Assembly (NCBI GenBank): GCA_965221405.1
Contig: CBDCSE010000002.1
Coordinates: 248,001-312,000, forward strand
Reading direction: 5' to 3'
DNA length: 64,000 nt
Source: JAPOUP01 sp965221405
GTDB taxonomy: Bacteria > Pseudomonadota > Alphaproteobacteria > Rhodobacterales > Rhodobacteraceae
Shown here: piece by piece, positions 52,228-61,794 of the stretch
How the letters are laid out: every line of letters begins with the position of its first letter
Position numbering within the stretch: the first letter of the stretch is position 1
Notes under the pieces: generated by a model
Database searches by the model: none
What the model saw: only the letters and a program-made list of their open reading frames with translations
What the model was told of the DNA's origin: nothing
Made by a program: the position numbers and the translations under genes

Positions 52228-53529
52228 ATGCTCGCTTCCATCGCGCTTCCGCTGATGATTGCCATTCTGATCGCCACCACGGTCATGGGAATGCCTCTTG
52301 GCATTTCGATGATCGTCTCGTCGATCTTCTACCTCATCATGGCCGGCCGGGACGTGGGCTTGGCCGCCGAGACGGTCTTGAACGGGGTCTTCGGCAACTT
52401 CGTCGCTCTTGCGGTGCCGCTCTTCATCTTTGCCGCCAACATCATGAACGCTTCGCAGATCTCGGACCGGCTGCTGCGGTTCGCGCTGGCGATGGTCGGG
52501 CGGCTACCGGGCGGACTGGGGCAGGTGAACATCTTCACCTCGCTGCTGTTCTCCGGAATGAGCGGCAGCGCGGTCTCCGATGTGGCCGGAGTGGGCAAGA
52601 TCCTCACCAACATGATGACCGAGGACGATCGCTACCCACGCGGGTTCGCCGGGGCGGTCACCGCCACCTCTTCCGTTGTCGGGCCGATCTTTCCGCCGTC
52701 GATCCCGATGGTCTTCTACGCGCTGATCTCCTCCACCTCGGTCGGGGCGCTATTTCTTGGCGGCGTCGTTCCGGCCTTGCTGGTGGTGATCACGCTTGGC
52801 ATTGTGGTCGGCATCGCAGCCAAGGTCCGGGGCTTGCCGGTGGAAGAGGCGATCCCCTTCCGCATCATCCCGATGATCATCCTGCGCGCGCTTCCGCCGC
52901 TGATGATGCCGGTGATCCTGCTCGGCGGAATCTACACCGGAGCATTCACCCCGACCGAGGCCGCTGCCGTTTCGGCCTTCTACGCCCTCTTGCTGGCGGT
53001 CTTCGCCTACCGGTCGCTGTCCGCGCAGGGCTTCATCGCCGTCGTCGTCGCGACCGTGCGGACCACAGCTGTCGTCACGATCGTCCTCTGCGGCGCGTTC
53101 GTCTTCAACTACGTGGTGACGGTTGAGCGCGTCCCGCAGGCGGTGTTTGGCTTCTTCGACCAGTTCGAGCTTTCCATCGTCATGTTCTTCCTGATGATCA
53201 ACGCGCTCTACCTGGTGCTGGGCTGCTTCCTCGATGTCTCGACCATCATGCTGGTCATCACGCCCCTGTTCATCCCCACGGCGGCGGCTCTGGGGATCGA
53301 CCTTCACCACTTCGGCGTCGTCATTGTCTTCAACATGATGATCGGGCTGATAACCCCGCCCTATGGAATTCTGCTGTTCATCATCAAGGCGCTGAATGGC
53401 ATTCCGTTGGGTGAGATGATCCGCGAGATCTGGCTGTTCATCGCGGTGTTGGTCATTCTGCTTCTCATCATCACCTTCGTTCCCGCGCTGAGCCTCTGGC
53501 TGCCCACCGTCGCCGGGCTGTTGGGATAG
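52228..53529 (+). CDS. dctM: TRAP transporter large permease (DctM family)
   Basis: 433 residues with about twelve hydrophobic segments. Conserved stretches include FIFAANIMNASQISDRLLRFA, GMSGSAVSDVAGVG, FAGAVTATSSVVGPIFPPSIPMV, GAFTPTEAAAVSAFYAL and MIGLITPPYGILLF, all DctM hallmarks. It forms the Na+-driven channel with DctQ and is the last gene of the plus-strand operon. Confidence 0.94.
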   Translation: MLASIALPLMIAILIATTVMGMPLGISMIVSSIFYLIMAGRDVGLAAETVLNGVFGNFVALAVPLFIFAANIMNASQISDRLLRFALAMVGRLPGGLGQVNIFTSLLFSGMSGSAVSDVAGVGKILTNMMTEDDRYPRGFAGAVTATSSVVGPIFPPSIPMVFYALISSTSVGALFLGGVVPALLVVITLGIVVGIAAKVRGLPVEEAIPFRIIPMIILRALPPLMMPVILLGGIYTGAFTPTEAAAVSAFYALLLAVFAYRSLSAQGFIAVVVATVRTTAVVTIVLCGAFVFNYVVTVERVPQAVFGFFDQFELSIVMFFLMINALYLVLGCFLDVSTIMLVITPLFIPTAAALGIDLHHFGVVIVFNMMIGLITPPYGILLFIIKALNGIPLGEMIREIWLFIAVLVILLLIITFVPALSLWLPTVAGLLG

Positions 53530-54220
53530 GACGCGTGGATGGCGAGGGGAGAAGACGTGCATCGAGGACTTGAGCGCCGTGCGCTCCGTTCGCCAGCGGT
53601 GCGAACGTCCGGCCGCGCCTCGGATCGTTACGGGCCGGATTCGGGGCGCATTGGCCGCGGGCCGACGCAATCTTTGGGACAGCGAGAAGCGCGGGGCGAC
53701 CAACGCGCGATCATGCCAAACCAAATGGGCGATCACGCGGAGCCGGCCGTCGTCCGCGGCTCTCGGATTCGGCCGGGAGCGGATGAGCCTCCGTTGCTTC
53801 AATGGAGGCTTCCGAATCCATGCGTAATGAGCCGTGCGGAACCGGTCGACTGTAAGGACATACGTGGCCACGACAGTTTTGCCACTGTTGAAAAACGGCG
53901 AACCGCCGGGCGCAGGACCTAAAGCACCTGCCAAAACCGCCGGATACCGAAGAAAGGTACGGCGGTGAACGCAGGACAGACCGAAATCAGCAGCCAGGCG
54001 AGTGCCCGCCGGGGCTTCCCCGGAAGCGGCCGGTAAATCCCGTTTCCTCCGTTCCGATCAAGCGCCCCCACCAGCCGCAGGAATTTGGCGAATGCCTGAA
54101 AGTCAGCGCAATGACAGGGGACGTGGCTACAGTTCCGAACCGAAGCCCCGCGCAGTTCCATCCGCACCTTACGGCATCGGCACGAAAATCCCATACCGAC
54201 GAAACTCATCCCATCCTTAC
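53530..54220. other. 691-bp gap
   Basis: A minus-strand frame ending at 53919 closes with a hydrophobic segment (RALAWLLISVCPAFTAVPFF) that might be the remnant of a small membrane protein. Nothing else is recognised. Confidence 0.35.
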
Positions 54221-55654
54221 CTAGAGACCCTTGGCGCGGTAACTCGTGACAATACGGTCAATGGCCACCAGATAGCTGGCAGTTCGTAGGTCGGTCACAT
54301 CCTCGCGTTCGTTCCAGACCCGTGAACAGGATTGGTAGGCGATACGCATGGTGTCGTCGAGCCCCGAACGAACGAGTTCCAGTTCATCCGCTCCTCGGAG
54401 GTATCTTTCCTTGAAGTCCGGGGTCAATGAACCGTTATCTCCAAGATTCTCGCAAAGCCTCTGCAGTTCGTCCACGATCAATTGGTGGCGTGCCTCTTCC
54501 TGACGTCGACCGATACGACCGAATCGGATATGCGAGAGGTTCTTGACCCACTCGAAGTAGCTCACCGTGACACCACCGGCATTCGCGTACATGTCTGGAA
54601 TGATTACCGTTCCCTTCTTCCTGAGGATCCCGTCCGCTCCGGCGGTCACCGGCCCGTTCGCCGCTTCAATGATAAGTGGAGCCTTTATCGCACCGGCATT
54701 ATCCGCATGGATCACACCCCCGAGCGCCGCAGGAATCAGGATGTCGCATTCGTGCTCGAGCACTCTCGCGCCATCCTCGACATAGTTTCCATCAGGATAT
54801 CCGCGGACGCCATCGTGACTTTCTATCCAGTTACGAACCGCATCCACGTCAAGCCCGCTCTCGTCAACAAGCGCACCGTCGCGCTCAATGACGCCGATGA
54901 TTCTGGAACCATCCTCACCACCGAGAAATTTCGCGGCATGATAACCTACATTGCCAAGTCCCTGAACAACGATCCTTTTGCCGTCCAGTCCACCACTTAA
55001 GCCCGTTTTGGAAACATCCCGGGGATGTCGGAAGAACTCCCGCAGCGCGTACTGAACACCACGTCCGGTCGCCTCGACCCGCCCCGCGATACCGCCAGCA
55101 TTTATTGGCTTACCGGTAACACACGCTCGTGCGTTGATATCGGTCGTGTTCATTCGTCCGTACTGGTCCGCGACCCATGCCATTTCGCGTTCCCCAGTCC
55201 CCATATCGGGTGCCGGAACGTTCTGTGAGGGATGGATCAGATCACGCTTTGCCAGTTCGTAGGTGAAACGGCGCGTTATCATCTCCAGTTCGTAATCCTC
55301 ATACAACCTTGGATCGATACGGAGCCCGCCCTTGGATCCTCCGAATGGGGCCTCAACCAGAGCGCATTTATAGGTCATTAGCGCCGCAAGCGCCTCGACC
55401 TCATCCTGATTGACTCCCGTCGCATAACGGATACCCCCCTTTACGGGCTCCATATGTTCGGAATGGACCGAACGATATCCGACAAATGTCTGGATCTGGC
55501 CCCGCAACCGGACCCCGAACCGAACGATATAGGTTGAATTGCAGACACGGATCTTCTCTTCCAGTCCTGGCGGCAGATCCATAAGCGCTACCGCTCTGCT
55601 GAACATCAAGTCCACGGATTCGCGAAACGTCGGCTCCTTTGAACTCCTGTTCAT
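54221..55654 (-). CDS. gdhA: Glutamate dehydrogenase (Glu/Leu/Phe/Val family)
   Basis: 477 residues. GDH motifs in order are PVKGGIRYATGVNQDEVEALAALMTYKCALVEAPFGGSKGG with the catalytic Lys, then NVPAPDMGTGEREM, INAGGIAGRVEATGRGV, the Rossmann VVQGLGNVGYHAAKFL, EAANGPVTAGADGIL and YANAGGVTVSYFEWVKNL. The enzyme interconverts glutamate and 2-oxoglutarate. The paralogous Leu dehydrogenases are shorter. The frame is intact and the gene stands alone. Confidence 0.92.
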   Translation of the reverse strand: MNRSSKEPTFRESVDLMFSRAVALMDLPPGLEEKIRVCNSTYIVRFGVRLRGQIQTFVGYRSVHSEHMEPVKGGIRYATGVNQDEVEALAALMTYKCALVEAPFGGSKGGLRIDPRLYEDYELEMITRRFTYELAKRDLIHPSQNVPAPDMGTGEREMAWVADQYGRMNTTDINARACVTGKPINAGGIAGRVEATGRGVQYALREFFRHPRDVSKTGLSGGLDGKRIVVQGLGNVGYHAAKFLGGEDGSRIIGVIERDGALVDESGLDVDAVRNWIESHDGVRGYPDGNYVEDGARVLEHECDILIPAALGGVIHADNAGAIKAPLIIEAANGPVTAGADGILRKKGTVIIPDMYANAGGVTVSYFEWVKNLSHIRFGRIGRRQEEARHQLIVDELQRLCENLGDNGSLTPDFKERYLRGADELELVRSGLDDTMRIAYQSCSRVWNEREDVTDLRTASYLVAIDRIVTSYRAKGL

Positions 55655-55874
55655 CGGCCTCTCGCTGGCGGGGGGTCAATAATATCGACAGTCACGATAT
55701 TTACCCAATCGATTACGATGCGCAACCGTATGCCGCATAACAGGGCCCGAGACTGTCGATAATCGATCCGCCAGCCGGTGGACCCCCATAGGCCCCAGAC
55801 ATCGACTCCGCTCGGCATACTCAGCCACCGGCATTTGGATTGGGTCATGCGGGCCTAAAGGGAACCGGTCCCGT

Positions 55875-55980
55875 TCAGGCACCGGCCATTTTGCGCACCA
55901 TGCTCCTGTAGACATCGGCCACATCGGCCACACCCTCAAGGCTCAGCCTGCGATCGGAACGGAACCAAACGTTCACACAG
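55875..55980 (-). pseudogene. C-terminal fragment of a TetR-family regulator
   Basis: A 34-codon minus-strand frame reads VNVWFRSDRRLSLEGVADVADVYRSMVRKM, the usual closing segment of TetR proteins. There is no start or HTH; the upstream part is missing. Low certainty because the fragment is short. Confidence 0.3.
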
Positions 55981-56149
55981 ATGTTTCGACTTAATTGGCT
56001 TCAATTCATGAAGACTTTGGCGCTATCCCCCTTATACTCCCCGACGCGATTCTCGGGATCGGAATCCAGCGGAACGGGCAGGCACCGCTGGCGTTTGTGT
56101 TTCCATAAGCTTGACGCAGTATCGCCGTATGCAACCATTGCACCACGCA

Positions 56150-56215
56150 GTTGTCTCAAGCCGATCCCGGGCTTAGGTTGGCGGAAAAGCGGGACGGCCA
56201 AACCGATGCGACAGG
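56150..56215 (+). repeat. Leader of lipoprotein gene, duplicated at 45962
   Basis: This is the second copy of the 66-bp repeat, here followed by an intact coding sequence. It includes the ribosome-site region and the start ATG. Confidence 0.6.
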
Positions 56216-56460
56216 CACTTATCTGCGTACTCCTTCCGATCTGGCTCTGCGCATGCGATCAGTTTCCACAACTCGACGCCGCGATCACGGATGAGGGCAG
56301 GAAAAAGGATTATCCCAAACTGGTTCCCTCCACGCACCTGCGGGCGGCGATGGACGGACTGCGGCCTACGGAACCGGAAGACGACATTCTGATGGAACGG
56401 GTCCAGCGCCTCCGTGAACGCGGAAAGACTCTTGAGGAAATGGCTGATAGGGATATCTGA
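56206..56460 (+). CDS. Small lipoprotein upstream of hom
   Basis: 84 residues: signal MRQALICVLLPIWLCAC with the lipobox Cys at 17, then DQFPQLDAAITDEGRKKDYPKLVP and a helical tail (MERVQRLRERGKTLEEM). Similar small lipoproteins precede hom in Rhodobacterales. The function is unknown. It lies 102 bp before hom on the same strand and may be cotranscribed. Confidence 0.7.
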   Translation: MRQALICVLLPIWLCACDQFPQLDAAITDEGRKKDYPKLVPSTHLRAAMDGLRPTEPEDDILMERVQRLRERGKTLEEMADRDI

Positions 56461-56562
56461 GCCCGGCAGCCGAACGGACGTTCCAATGACTCACCGGCGG
56501 TTTAGGCCGGAGTGCCGTTCCACTAGCCGGACCAGAGCCCAGTCCCGGTAATGGAGAGACAC

Positions 56563-57849
56563 ATGACCACTCCACTTCGTCTTGGCGTAGCCGGTCTTGG
56601 CACCGTTGGCAGCGGCGTAATCGGAATCCTTCAGCGCCACGCGGATCTTCTGGCCTCCCGCGCCGGACGGCCGATTGAAATAACCGCTGTCTGCGCCCGC
56701 GACCGCACCAGGAATCGAGAGGTGCAGCTAGACGGGTATGAGTGGGAGGAGAGTCCAGTCGCTCTCGCAGGCCGCAACGACATTGACGTCCTTGTCGAGT
56801 TGATCGGCGGTGCGGATGGTCCGGCGAAGGTCGCGGTGGAGACAGCTATCTCGAACGGCCGGGATGTGGTTACCGCCAACAAGGCGATGCTCGCGCATCA
56901 CGGTCAGATCCTGGCCGAGACCGCTGAATCGGCAGGTGCCGCCCTCAGGTTCGAAGCGGCTGTGGCTGGCGGGATCCCTGTTGTAAAGACATTGACGGAA
57001 GGACTGGCCAGCAATCAGATCATCCGGGTGATGGGTGTCATGAACGGCACCTGCAACTACATCCTCACCCGGATGCAGAGCGCTGGCCTTACCTACCAGG
57101 AGGCTTTCTCGGAAGCCGACGGCCTGGGATATCTGGAAGCGGATCCGAATCTGGATGTCGGTGGGATAGATGCGGGACACAAATTGGCCCTCCTCTCTGC
57201 GATCGCTTTTGGTGCCCAGGTCGATTTTGGTGGCGTGGAAGTGGAGGGAATCTCGCGCATAACAATTGAGGACATACACCAAAGCGCGGATATGGGATTC
57301 CGCATCAAACTTCTGGGCGTCGCACGGATTACCGAGCGGGGCCTCGAACAACGGATGTCGCCCTGCCTCGTTCCCGCCGACAGTCCTCTGGGCCAGCTGG
57401 AGGGCGGAACCAACATGGTGGTACTTGAAGGAGACAGCGCTGGCCAGATCGTACTGCGCGGCGCTGGGGCTGGCCCTGGACCAACCGCGAGCGCGGTTGT
57501 CTCCGACATTATCGATCTCGCGCGTGGCGTTCGCATACCCACATTCGGACGGTCGGCGCACTCGCTCAGAAAAGTCCCCACGACCAAATCCGCCTCGACC
57601 GCAAGATATTACGTTAGAATGCAGATCCAGGACAGACCCGGAGCATTGGCCGAGGTCGCTGGCGTGCTGGGAGATGCATCCGTTTCGATCGACCGGATGC
57701 GGCAATACCGCCACGACGCCGCGACCGCACCGGTCCTGTTTGTCACCCACAAAACCAACCACGAGGATCTTGAAACAGCTCTTTCAGGTATGGAAACCAC
57801 CGATGTAATCGAAGGCAAGCCGGTGGCGATCCGGATCGAGGAGGTGTGA
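56563..57849 (+). CDS. hom: Homoserine dehydrogenase
   Basis: 428 residues from ATG 56563 with GGAGA upstream. N-terminal NAD(P) domain (LGVAGLGTVGSGVIGIL), VTANKAMLAHHG, the catalytic region AAVAGGIPVVKTLTEGLASNQIIRVMGVMNGTCNYIL and EADPNLDVGGIDAGHKLALL, and a C-terminal ACT domain (YYVRMQIQDRPGALAEVAGVLGD). It reduces aspartate semialdehyde for Thr and Met synthesis; the ACT domain suggests threonine feedback. It precedes glpX and recJ, a typical Rhodobacterales order. Confidence 0.95.
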   Translation: MTTPLRLGVAGLGTVGSGVIGILQRHADLLASRAGRPIEITAVCARDRTRNREVQLDGYEWEESPVALAGRNDIDVLVELIGGADGPAKVAVETAISNGRDVVTANKAMLAHHGQILAETAESAGAALRFEAAVAGGIPVVKTLTEGLASNQIIRVMGVMNGTCNYILTRMQSAGLTYQEAFSEADGLGYLEADPNLDVGGIDAGHKLALLSAIAFGAQVDFGGVEVEGISRITIEDIHQSADMGFRIKLLGVARITERGLEQRMSPCLVPADSPLGQLEGGTNMVVLEGDSAGQIVLRGAGAGPGPTASAVVSDIIDLARGVRIPTFGRSAHSLRKVPTTKSASTARYYVRMQIQDRPGALAEVAGVLGDASVSIDRMRQYRHDAATAPVLFVTHKTNHEDLETALSGMETTDVIEGKPVAIRIEEV

Positions 57850-58255
57850 GCGCCCTGGGCCCGATGTGCCGCATTGTTCTCCGCAGCAAGGCATTCGCTG
57901 CGCACGCCGCGGCGTTCCGGGTCATCCTGCCATATATCACGGCCGCCACAGGGAGGGTTCCCAATACATTGCCTGCCTGAAATCCTGTCGCCCGGACAGT
58001 TTTTCCGACAAGCTCGTGAAATCCGTATGGAAGCCCCGCGAACCGGGACATTTACATCCGCTGGATACAGCGCGTGGGGTCTGGTCGCTTTGCGGGTTGA
58101 AAGAACGCTAGCGTATCGAGCGTCAATGAAAACCCGATATGGATCCGGGACCGGATTGTCGGACATCCGTGAATGCAAGGCAACGCACTTGCATGGATCA
58201 GGACCGGCGTTATTCATGCAGGAGAGCGAATGCTGGACCCAAGGGAATCACCGAC
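57850..58255. other. 406-bp gap between hom and glpX
   Basis: The two genes are usually close; here the gap is wide and shows no frame of its own, so it is likely decayed or expanded spacer. Confidence 0.4.
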
Positions 58256-59230
58256 ATGCCACGCGAAATATCCGACATCGTGTTCCATGACCGCATGCTT
58301 TCCCTGGGCCTTGCGCGAGTAACCGAAGCGGCTGCGATGGCCTCGGCGCGGCTGGTCGGGCGGGGCGACGAAAGAGCGGCCGACCAAGCCGCGGTAAGCG
58401 CCATGCGAAAACAGCTGAACATGCTGGACATCCGCGGAGTTGTCGTGATCGGCGAAGGCGAGCGTGACGACGCCCCTATGCTCTACATTGGTGAGGAAGT
58501 CGGTAGCGGTTGCGGCCCAGAGGTCGATATCGCCCTAGACCCACTTGAAGGCACCATGCTGGCGGCCAAGGACATGCCAAACGCCCTTACGCTGATCGCC
58601 ATGGCACCCCGTGGAACGCTCCTCCATGCTCCCGACGTATACATGGACAAGCTTGCGATCGGGCCGGGATTTCCCAAAAATTTGCTCAGTCTCAAAATGT
58701 CCCCTGCGGAGCGGGTAAAGACGCTGGCGAAAGCCCGCGGATGCGCTCCGGAGGACATCACTGTCTGCGTTCTGGAGCGGCCCAGGCACAGGGACATGAT
58801 AGCCGAACTGCGCCAGACCGGTGCGGCGATCCGACTGATCCCCGATGGCGATGTCGCCGGGATCATTCATTGTGCGGAATCCCATGTGACCGGTATAGAC
58901 ATATATATGGGTGCCGGGGGAGCGCCTGAAGGCGTATTGGCCGCGGCGGCGCTCAAATGTATGGGTGGGCAGATGTGGGGAAAGCTGCTGTTGCGCGACT
59001 CAAATGAACGCGAACGGGCCGCGAACGCGGGAATAGCGGACCTGAACCGGATATATTCCCGCGACGACATGGTTACCCGGGACGTGATATTCTCCGCGAC
59101 CGGGGTTACCGATGGCTCTGTTGTCAGCGGCATGAAGCGCCAGCCGGGTTTTCTGGAAACCGAGACACTGCTCATGCGCTCCAAGACCGGTTCGGTTCGC
59201 AGGATGAGCTACCGGAATCCTACTGGATGA
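58256..59230 (+). CDS. glpX: Class II fructose-1,6-bisphosphatase
   Basis: 324 residues from ATG 58256. GlpX motifs are VVIGEGERDDAPMLYIGEEVGSG, DIALDPLEGTMLAAKDMPNAL (metal ligands), IRLIPDGDVAGII and GAGGAPEGVLAAAALKCMGGQMWGKL. The enzyme catalyses the gluconeogenic or Calvin-cycle hydrolysis of fructose 1,6-bisphosphate. The frame is open 39 codons upstream, but MPREISDIVFHDRML is the conserved start. Confidence 0.95.
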   Translation: MPREISDIVFHDRMLSLGLARVTEAAAMASARLVGRGDERAADQAAVSAMRKQLNMLDIRGVVVIGEGERDDAPMLYIGEEVGSGCGPEVDIALDPLEGTMLAAKDMPNALTLIAMAPRGTLLHAPDVYMDKLAIGPGFPKNLLSLKMSPAERVKTLAKARGCAPEDITVCVLERPRHRDMIAELRQTGAAIRLIPDGDVAGIIHCAESHVTGIDIYMGAGGAPEGVLAAAALKCMGGQMWGKLLLRDSNERERAANAGIADLNRIYSRDDMVTRDVIFSATGVTDGSVVSGMKRQPGFLETETLLMRSKTGSVRRMSYRNPTG

Positions 59231-59741
59231 ATTGTCCGGCGCGCGGACGGAAGTCCTTCATGGTACCCAACCCGGTCATGGCCCGGAGGCATGGGAATCT
59301 CTCGCTACAGCATCCGGACTTTCGGAACGCTCAATCCGATCATCCGGTCGACCTGACATCATCGCGGTCAGTAAGTACGCGGGAATGCCGGGGAGGGAGA
59401 ATCGAAATCGACGATCCGGAACCCCGCGCCCCACCGCCGCGGCGCAAGGCCATAAACCCGGACGGGCGAACATTTCGTTCCGGAAGCACCATGGCAGCGT
59501 CAGCGGAGAGTTCCGGAATATCTTTCGTCTACCCCGATATCGGTGTTCACGGCCTGGACGCTGCCGGGATGGACGGGATCGGGCGATCCTATGCCGGAAA
59601 AACCGCCCTGTCCGGCCCTATTAGGGGGAGCGAGCGGAGCCCAGAGAGGGAGCGCAACCGTTCCGACGGCATATCTGGCTCTGGCAGGATCGGCTGGACA
59701 CTCCCGCGCGTTCCGGACGAAGCGTCGGTCAGGGACGGGAT
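59231..59741. other. 511-bp gap before recJ
   Basis: No gene is supported. Frames are rich in Arg, Pro and Ser without motifs. Confidence 0.4.
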
Positions 59742-61487
59742 ATGACCGGGTTTCTTGGAGTTGATTCCTCCCTCACCGGACGATGCTGGATCGGTCCTTC
59801 AATCGAACGGCAACGGTTCGCGGCGGCAACGGAACAGGCGACCGGCCTTCCGCCAGCCCTGTGCTCGACTCTCGCGCGACTGGGTATACGTGCGCAGGAG
59901 GCGGAACATTACCTCGCTCCCAGATTACGCGACCTGATGCCAGACCCGACGACCCTACGCGACATGGGCGTCGCAGCGGAACGACTCATCGCGGCCGTCA
60001 ACCGTCGCGAACGCATCGCAATCTTTGCCGATTATGACGTGGACGGCGGCGCATCGGCGGCACTTCTGATATCATGGCTTCGATGCGTGGGCCTTGCGGC
60101 CACACTCTATGTTCCGGATCGGCTGGATGAGGGCTATGGTCCCAGTGCGCCGGCCGTCAAAGCCTTGGCGAAGGACCATGATCTCGTCATCTGCGTCGAT
60201 TGCGGCACGTTGGCACACAAGCCCCTCTCCGCCGCGACGGGTGTGGACGTTCTGGTTCTTGACCACCATCTGGGCGGCGAGACCCTGCCGCCAGCCCTCG
60301 CAGTGGTAAATCCCAACCGACAGGACGAATCGGGAGAACTTTCATATCTCTGCGCGGCAGGCGTGGTGTTTCTGCTTCTGGTCGAGGTCAATCGCCGCCT
60401 GCGCGCGCACGGAGCCAAAGAACCTGATCTCATCCAGCTACTCGACCTTGTCGCGTTGGCAACCGTAGCGGACGTCGCGCCACTCGTGGGTGTCAACAGG
60501 GCGTTCGTTCGGCAGGGCCTGAAGGTGATGGCCGCACGCCAACGCCCGGGACTTGCGGCGCTCGCGGATATAGCGAGAATGGATTCTGCGCCCAACCCCT
60601 ATCATCTGGGCTACCTGATTGGTCCACGCATCAACGCGGGAGGTCGTGTCGGCAAGGCCGATCTGGGCGCAAGGATTCTTTCCACCGACGATCCACACGA
60701 AGCCGCCGCCCTTGCCCAACGGCTGGACGTGCTCAACTCTGAGCGCCGCGAAATCCAGGATCGTGTGCATGCCGCTGCGCTCGACCAGACGATCCGGCGC
60801 GGGATGGATGGCCCACTGGTCTGGGCCGCAGGAAACGGCTGGCATCCGGGTGTCGCCGGTATTGTCGCTTCCAAACTTCAGGAAAGTACGAACCGGCCCG
60901 CAATCGTCATCGGTCTTGACGGAGACATCGGCAAGGGTTCCGGGCGGTCGGTAAGCGGAATTGATCTCGGCTTCGCGGTGCGCAGACTGGTTTCGGAGGG
61001 GCTGCTTCTCAAAGGCGGTGGGCACAGGATGGCCGCGGGTCTTACCATCGAGCGCGGGAAACTGGAACCGGCAATGGAACGCCTCGGAGAATTGCTGGAA
61101 AATCAAGGTGCGTCGGAAATCGGCCGCCGTGATCTGGTAGTGGACGGCGTGTTGATGCCGGGAGGCGTCTCACTGCAACTGATCGAGCGTATCGAGGACG
61201 CGGGTCCATTCGGGGCGGGGGCACCCGCACCCAGGTTCGTGTTTCCATCAATCCAGATCGCCTACTCACGGCGGATTGGCGACAGGCATCTGAAACTCAG
61301 GAGCGGCGACTGTTCGGGAGCCGCACTCGAAGCGATCGCGTTCGGGGCACATGACAGTGAGATCGGCCCCGCTCTGGAAGCGCACGGCGGTGCGCCATTC
61401 CATCTAGCCGGCCGTCTGGAGATCAATCACTGGCGCGGACGCCAAACCCCTCAGCTGCGACTGGAGGACGCCGCACGAGCGGGTTGA
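59742..61487 (+). CDS. recJ: Single-stranded-DNA-specific exonuclease RecJ
   Basis: 581 residues. The DHH phosphoesterase motifs are IAIFADYDVDGGASAALL (motif I), LVICVDCGTLA, VLVLDHHLGGE (DHH), VVNPNRQDE and LVALATVADVAPL. DHHA1 follows with LLKGGGHRMAAGLTIE, then the C-terminal OB region. RecJ is a 5'-3' exonuclease for recombination and mismatch repair. The frame is intact. Confidence 0.95.
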   Translation: MTGFLGVDSSLTGRCWIGPSIERQRFAAATEQATGLPPALCSTLARLGIRAQEAEHYLAPRLRDLMPDPTTLRDMGVAAERLIAAVNRRERIAIFADYDVDGGASAALLISWLRCVGLAATLYVPDRLDEGYGPSAPAVKALAKDHDLVICVDCGTLAHKPLSAATGVDVLVLDHHLGGETLPPALAVVNPNRQDESGELSYLCAAGVVFLLLVEVNRRLRAHGAKEPDLIQLLDLVALATVADVAPLVGVNRAFVRQGLKVMAARQRPGLAALADIARMDSAPNPYHLGYLIGPRINAGGRVGKADLGARILSTDDPHEAAALAQRLDVLNSERREIQDRVHAAALDQTIRRGMDGPLVWAAGNGWHPGVAGIVASKLQESTNRPAIVIGLDGDIGKGSGRSVSGIDLGFAVRRLVSEGLLLKGGGHRMAAGLTIERGKLEPAMERLGELLENQGASEIGRRDLVVDGVLMPGGVSLQLIERIEDAGPFGAGAPAPRFVFPSIQIAYSRRIGDRHLKLRSGDCSGAALEAIAFGAHDSEIGPALEAHGGAPFHLAGRLEINHWRGRQTPQLRLEDAARAG

Positions 61488-61564
61488 GATTTCGCCAGCG
61501 ACCCCGCACATAGGGCTTGCAATCCAATACACCATGCGTAAACAGATGTGCGCGTTTTCGCGGC

Positions 61565-61639
61565 GGCCCGTTCGTCTATCGGTTAGGACGCCAGGTTTTC
61601 AACCTGGAAAGAGGGGTTCGATTCCCCTACGGGCTGCCA
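61565..61639 (+). tRNA. tRNA-Glu (anticodon TTC)
   Basis: Acceptor GGCCCGT pairs with ACGGGCT (one G-U), followed by GCCA with CCA encoded. The anticodon stem CCAGG/CCTGG frames the loop TTTTCAA, giving TTC. The T-arm is AGGGGTTCGATTCCCCT. IS1634 copy 2 inserted 155 bp downstream and its duplication starts ten bases after the tRNA. Confidence 0.97.
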
Positions 61640-61648
61640 GTGCGCGAG

Positions 61649-61794
61649 AGCATGGTCTCAAGAGACGCCATTTCCTGCCGCTCCCGAAGCCCGAGGATCC
61701 AAGGACCATTGAATGTCCCCCGTAATTCAGCACGGATCATGGGCGGTCGTTCCGGACGACACCCCGCCACGCCCGGAAGCGAGACAGGTAATTT
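61649..61794. repeat. Left 146-bp target duplication of IS1634 copy 2
   Basis: The sequence from AGCATGGTCTC to CAGGTAATTT is repeated without change at 63756-63901. The duplication is noncoding. Confidence 0.92.

Noticed and set aside
52750..53934. 394-codon open frame antisense to dctM
   Set aside because: Highly charged His/Asp/Arg-rich translation mirrors hydrophobic dctM codons; it is a shadow.
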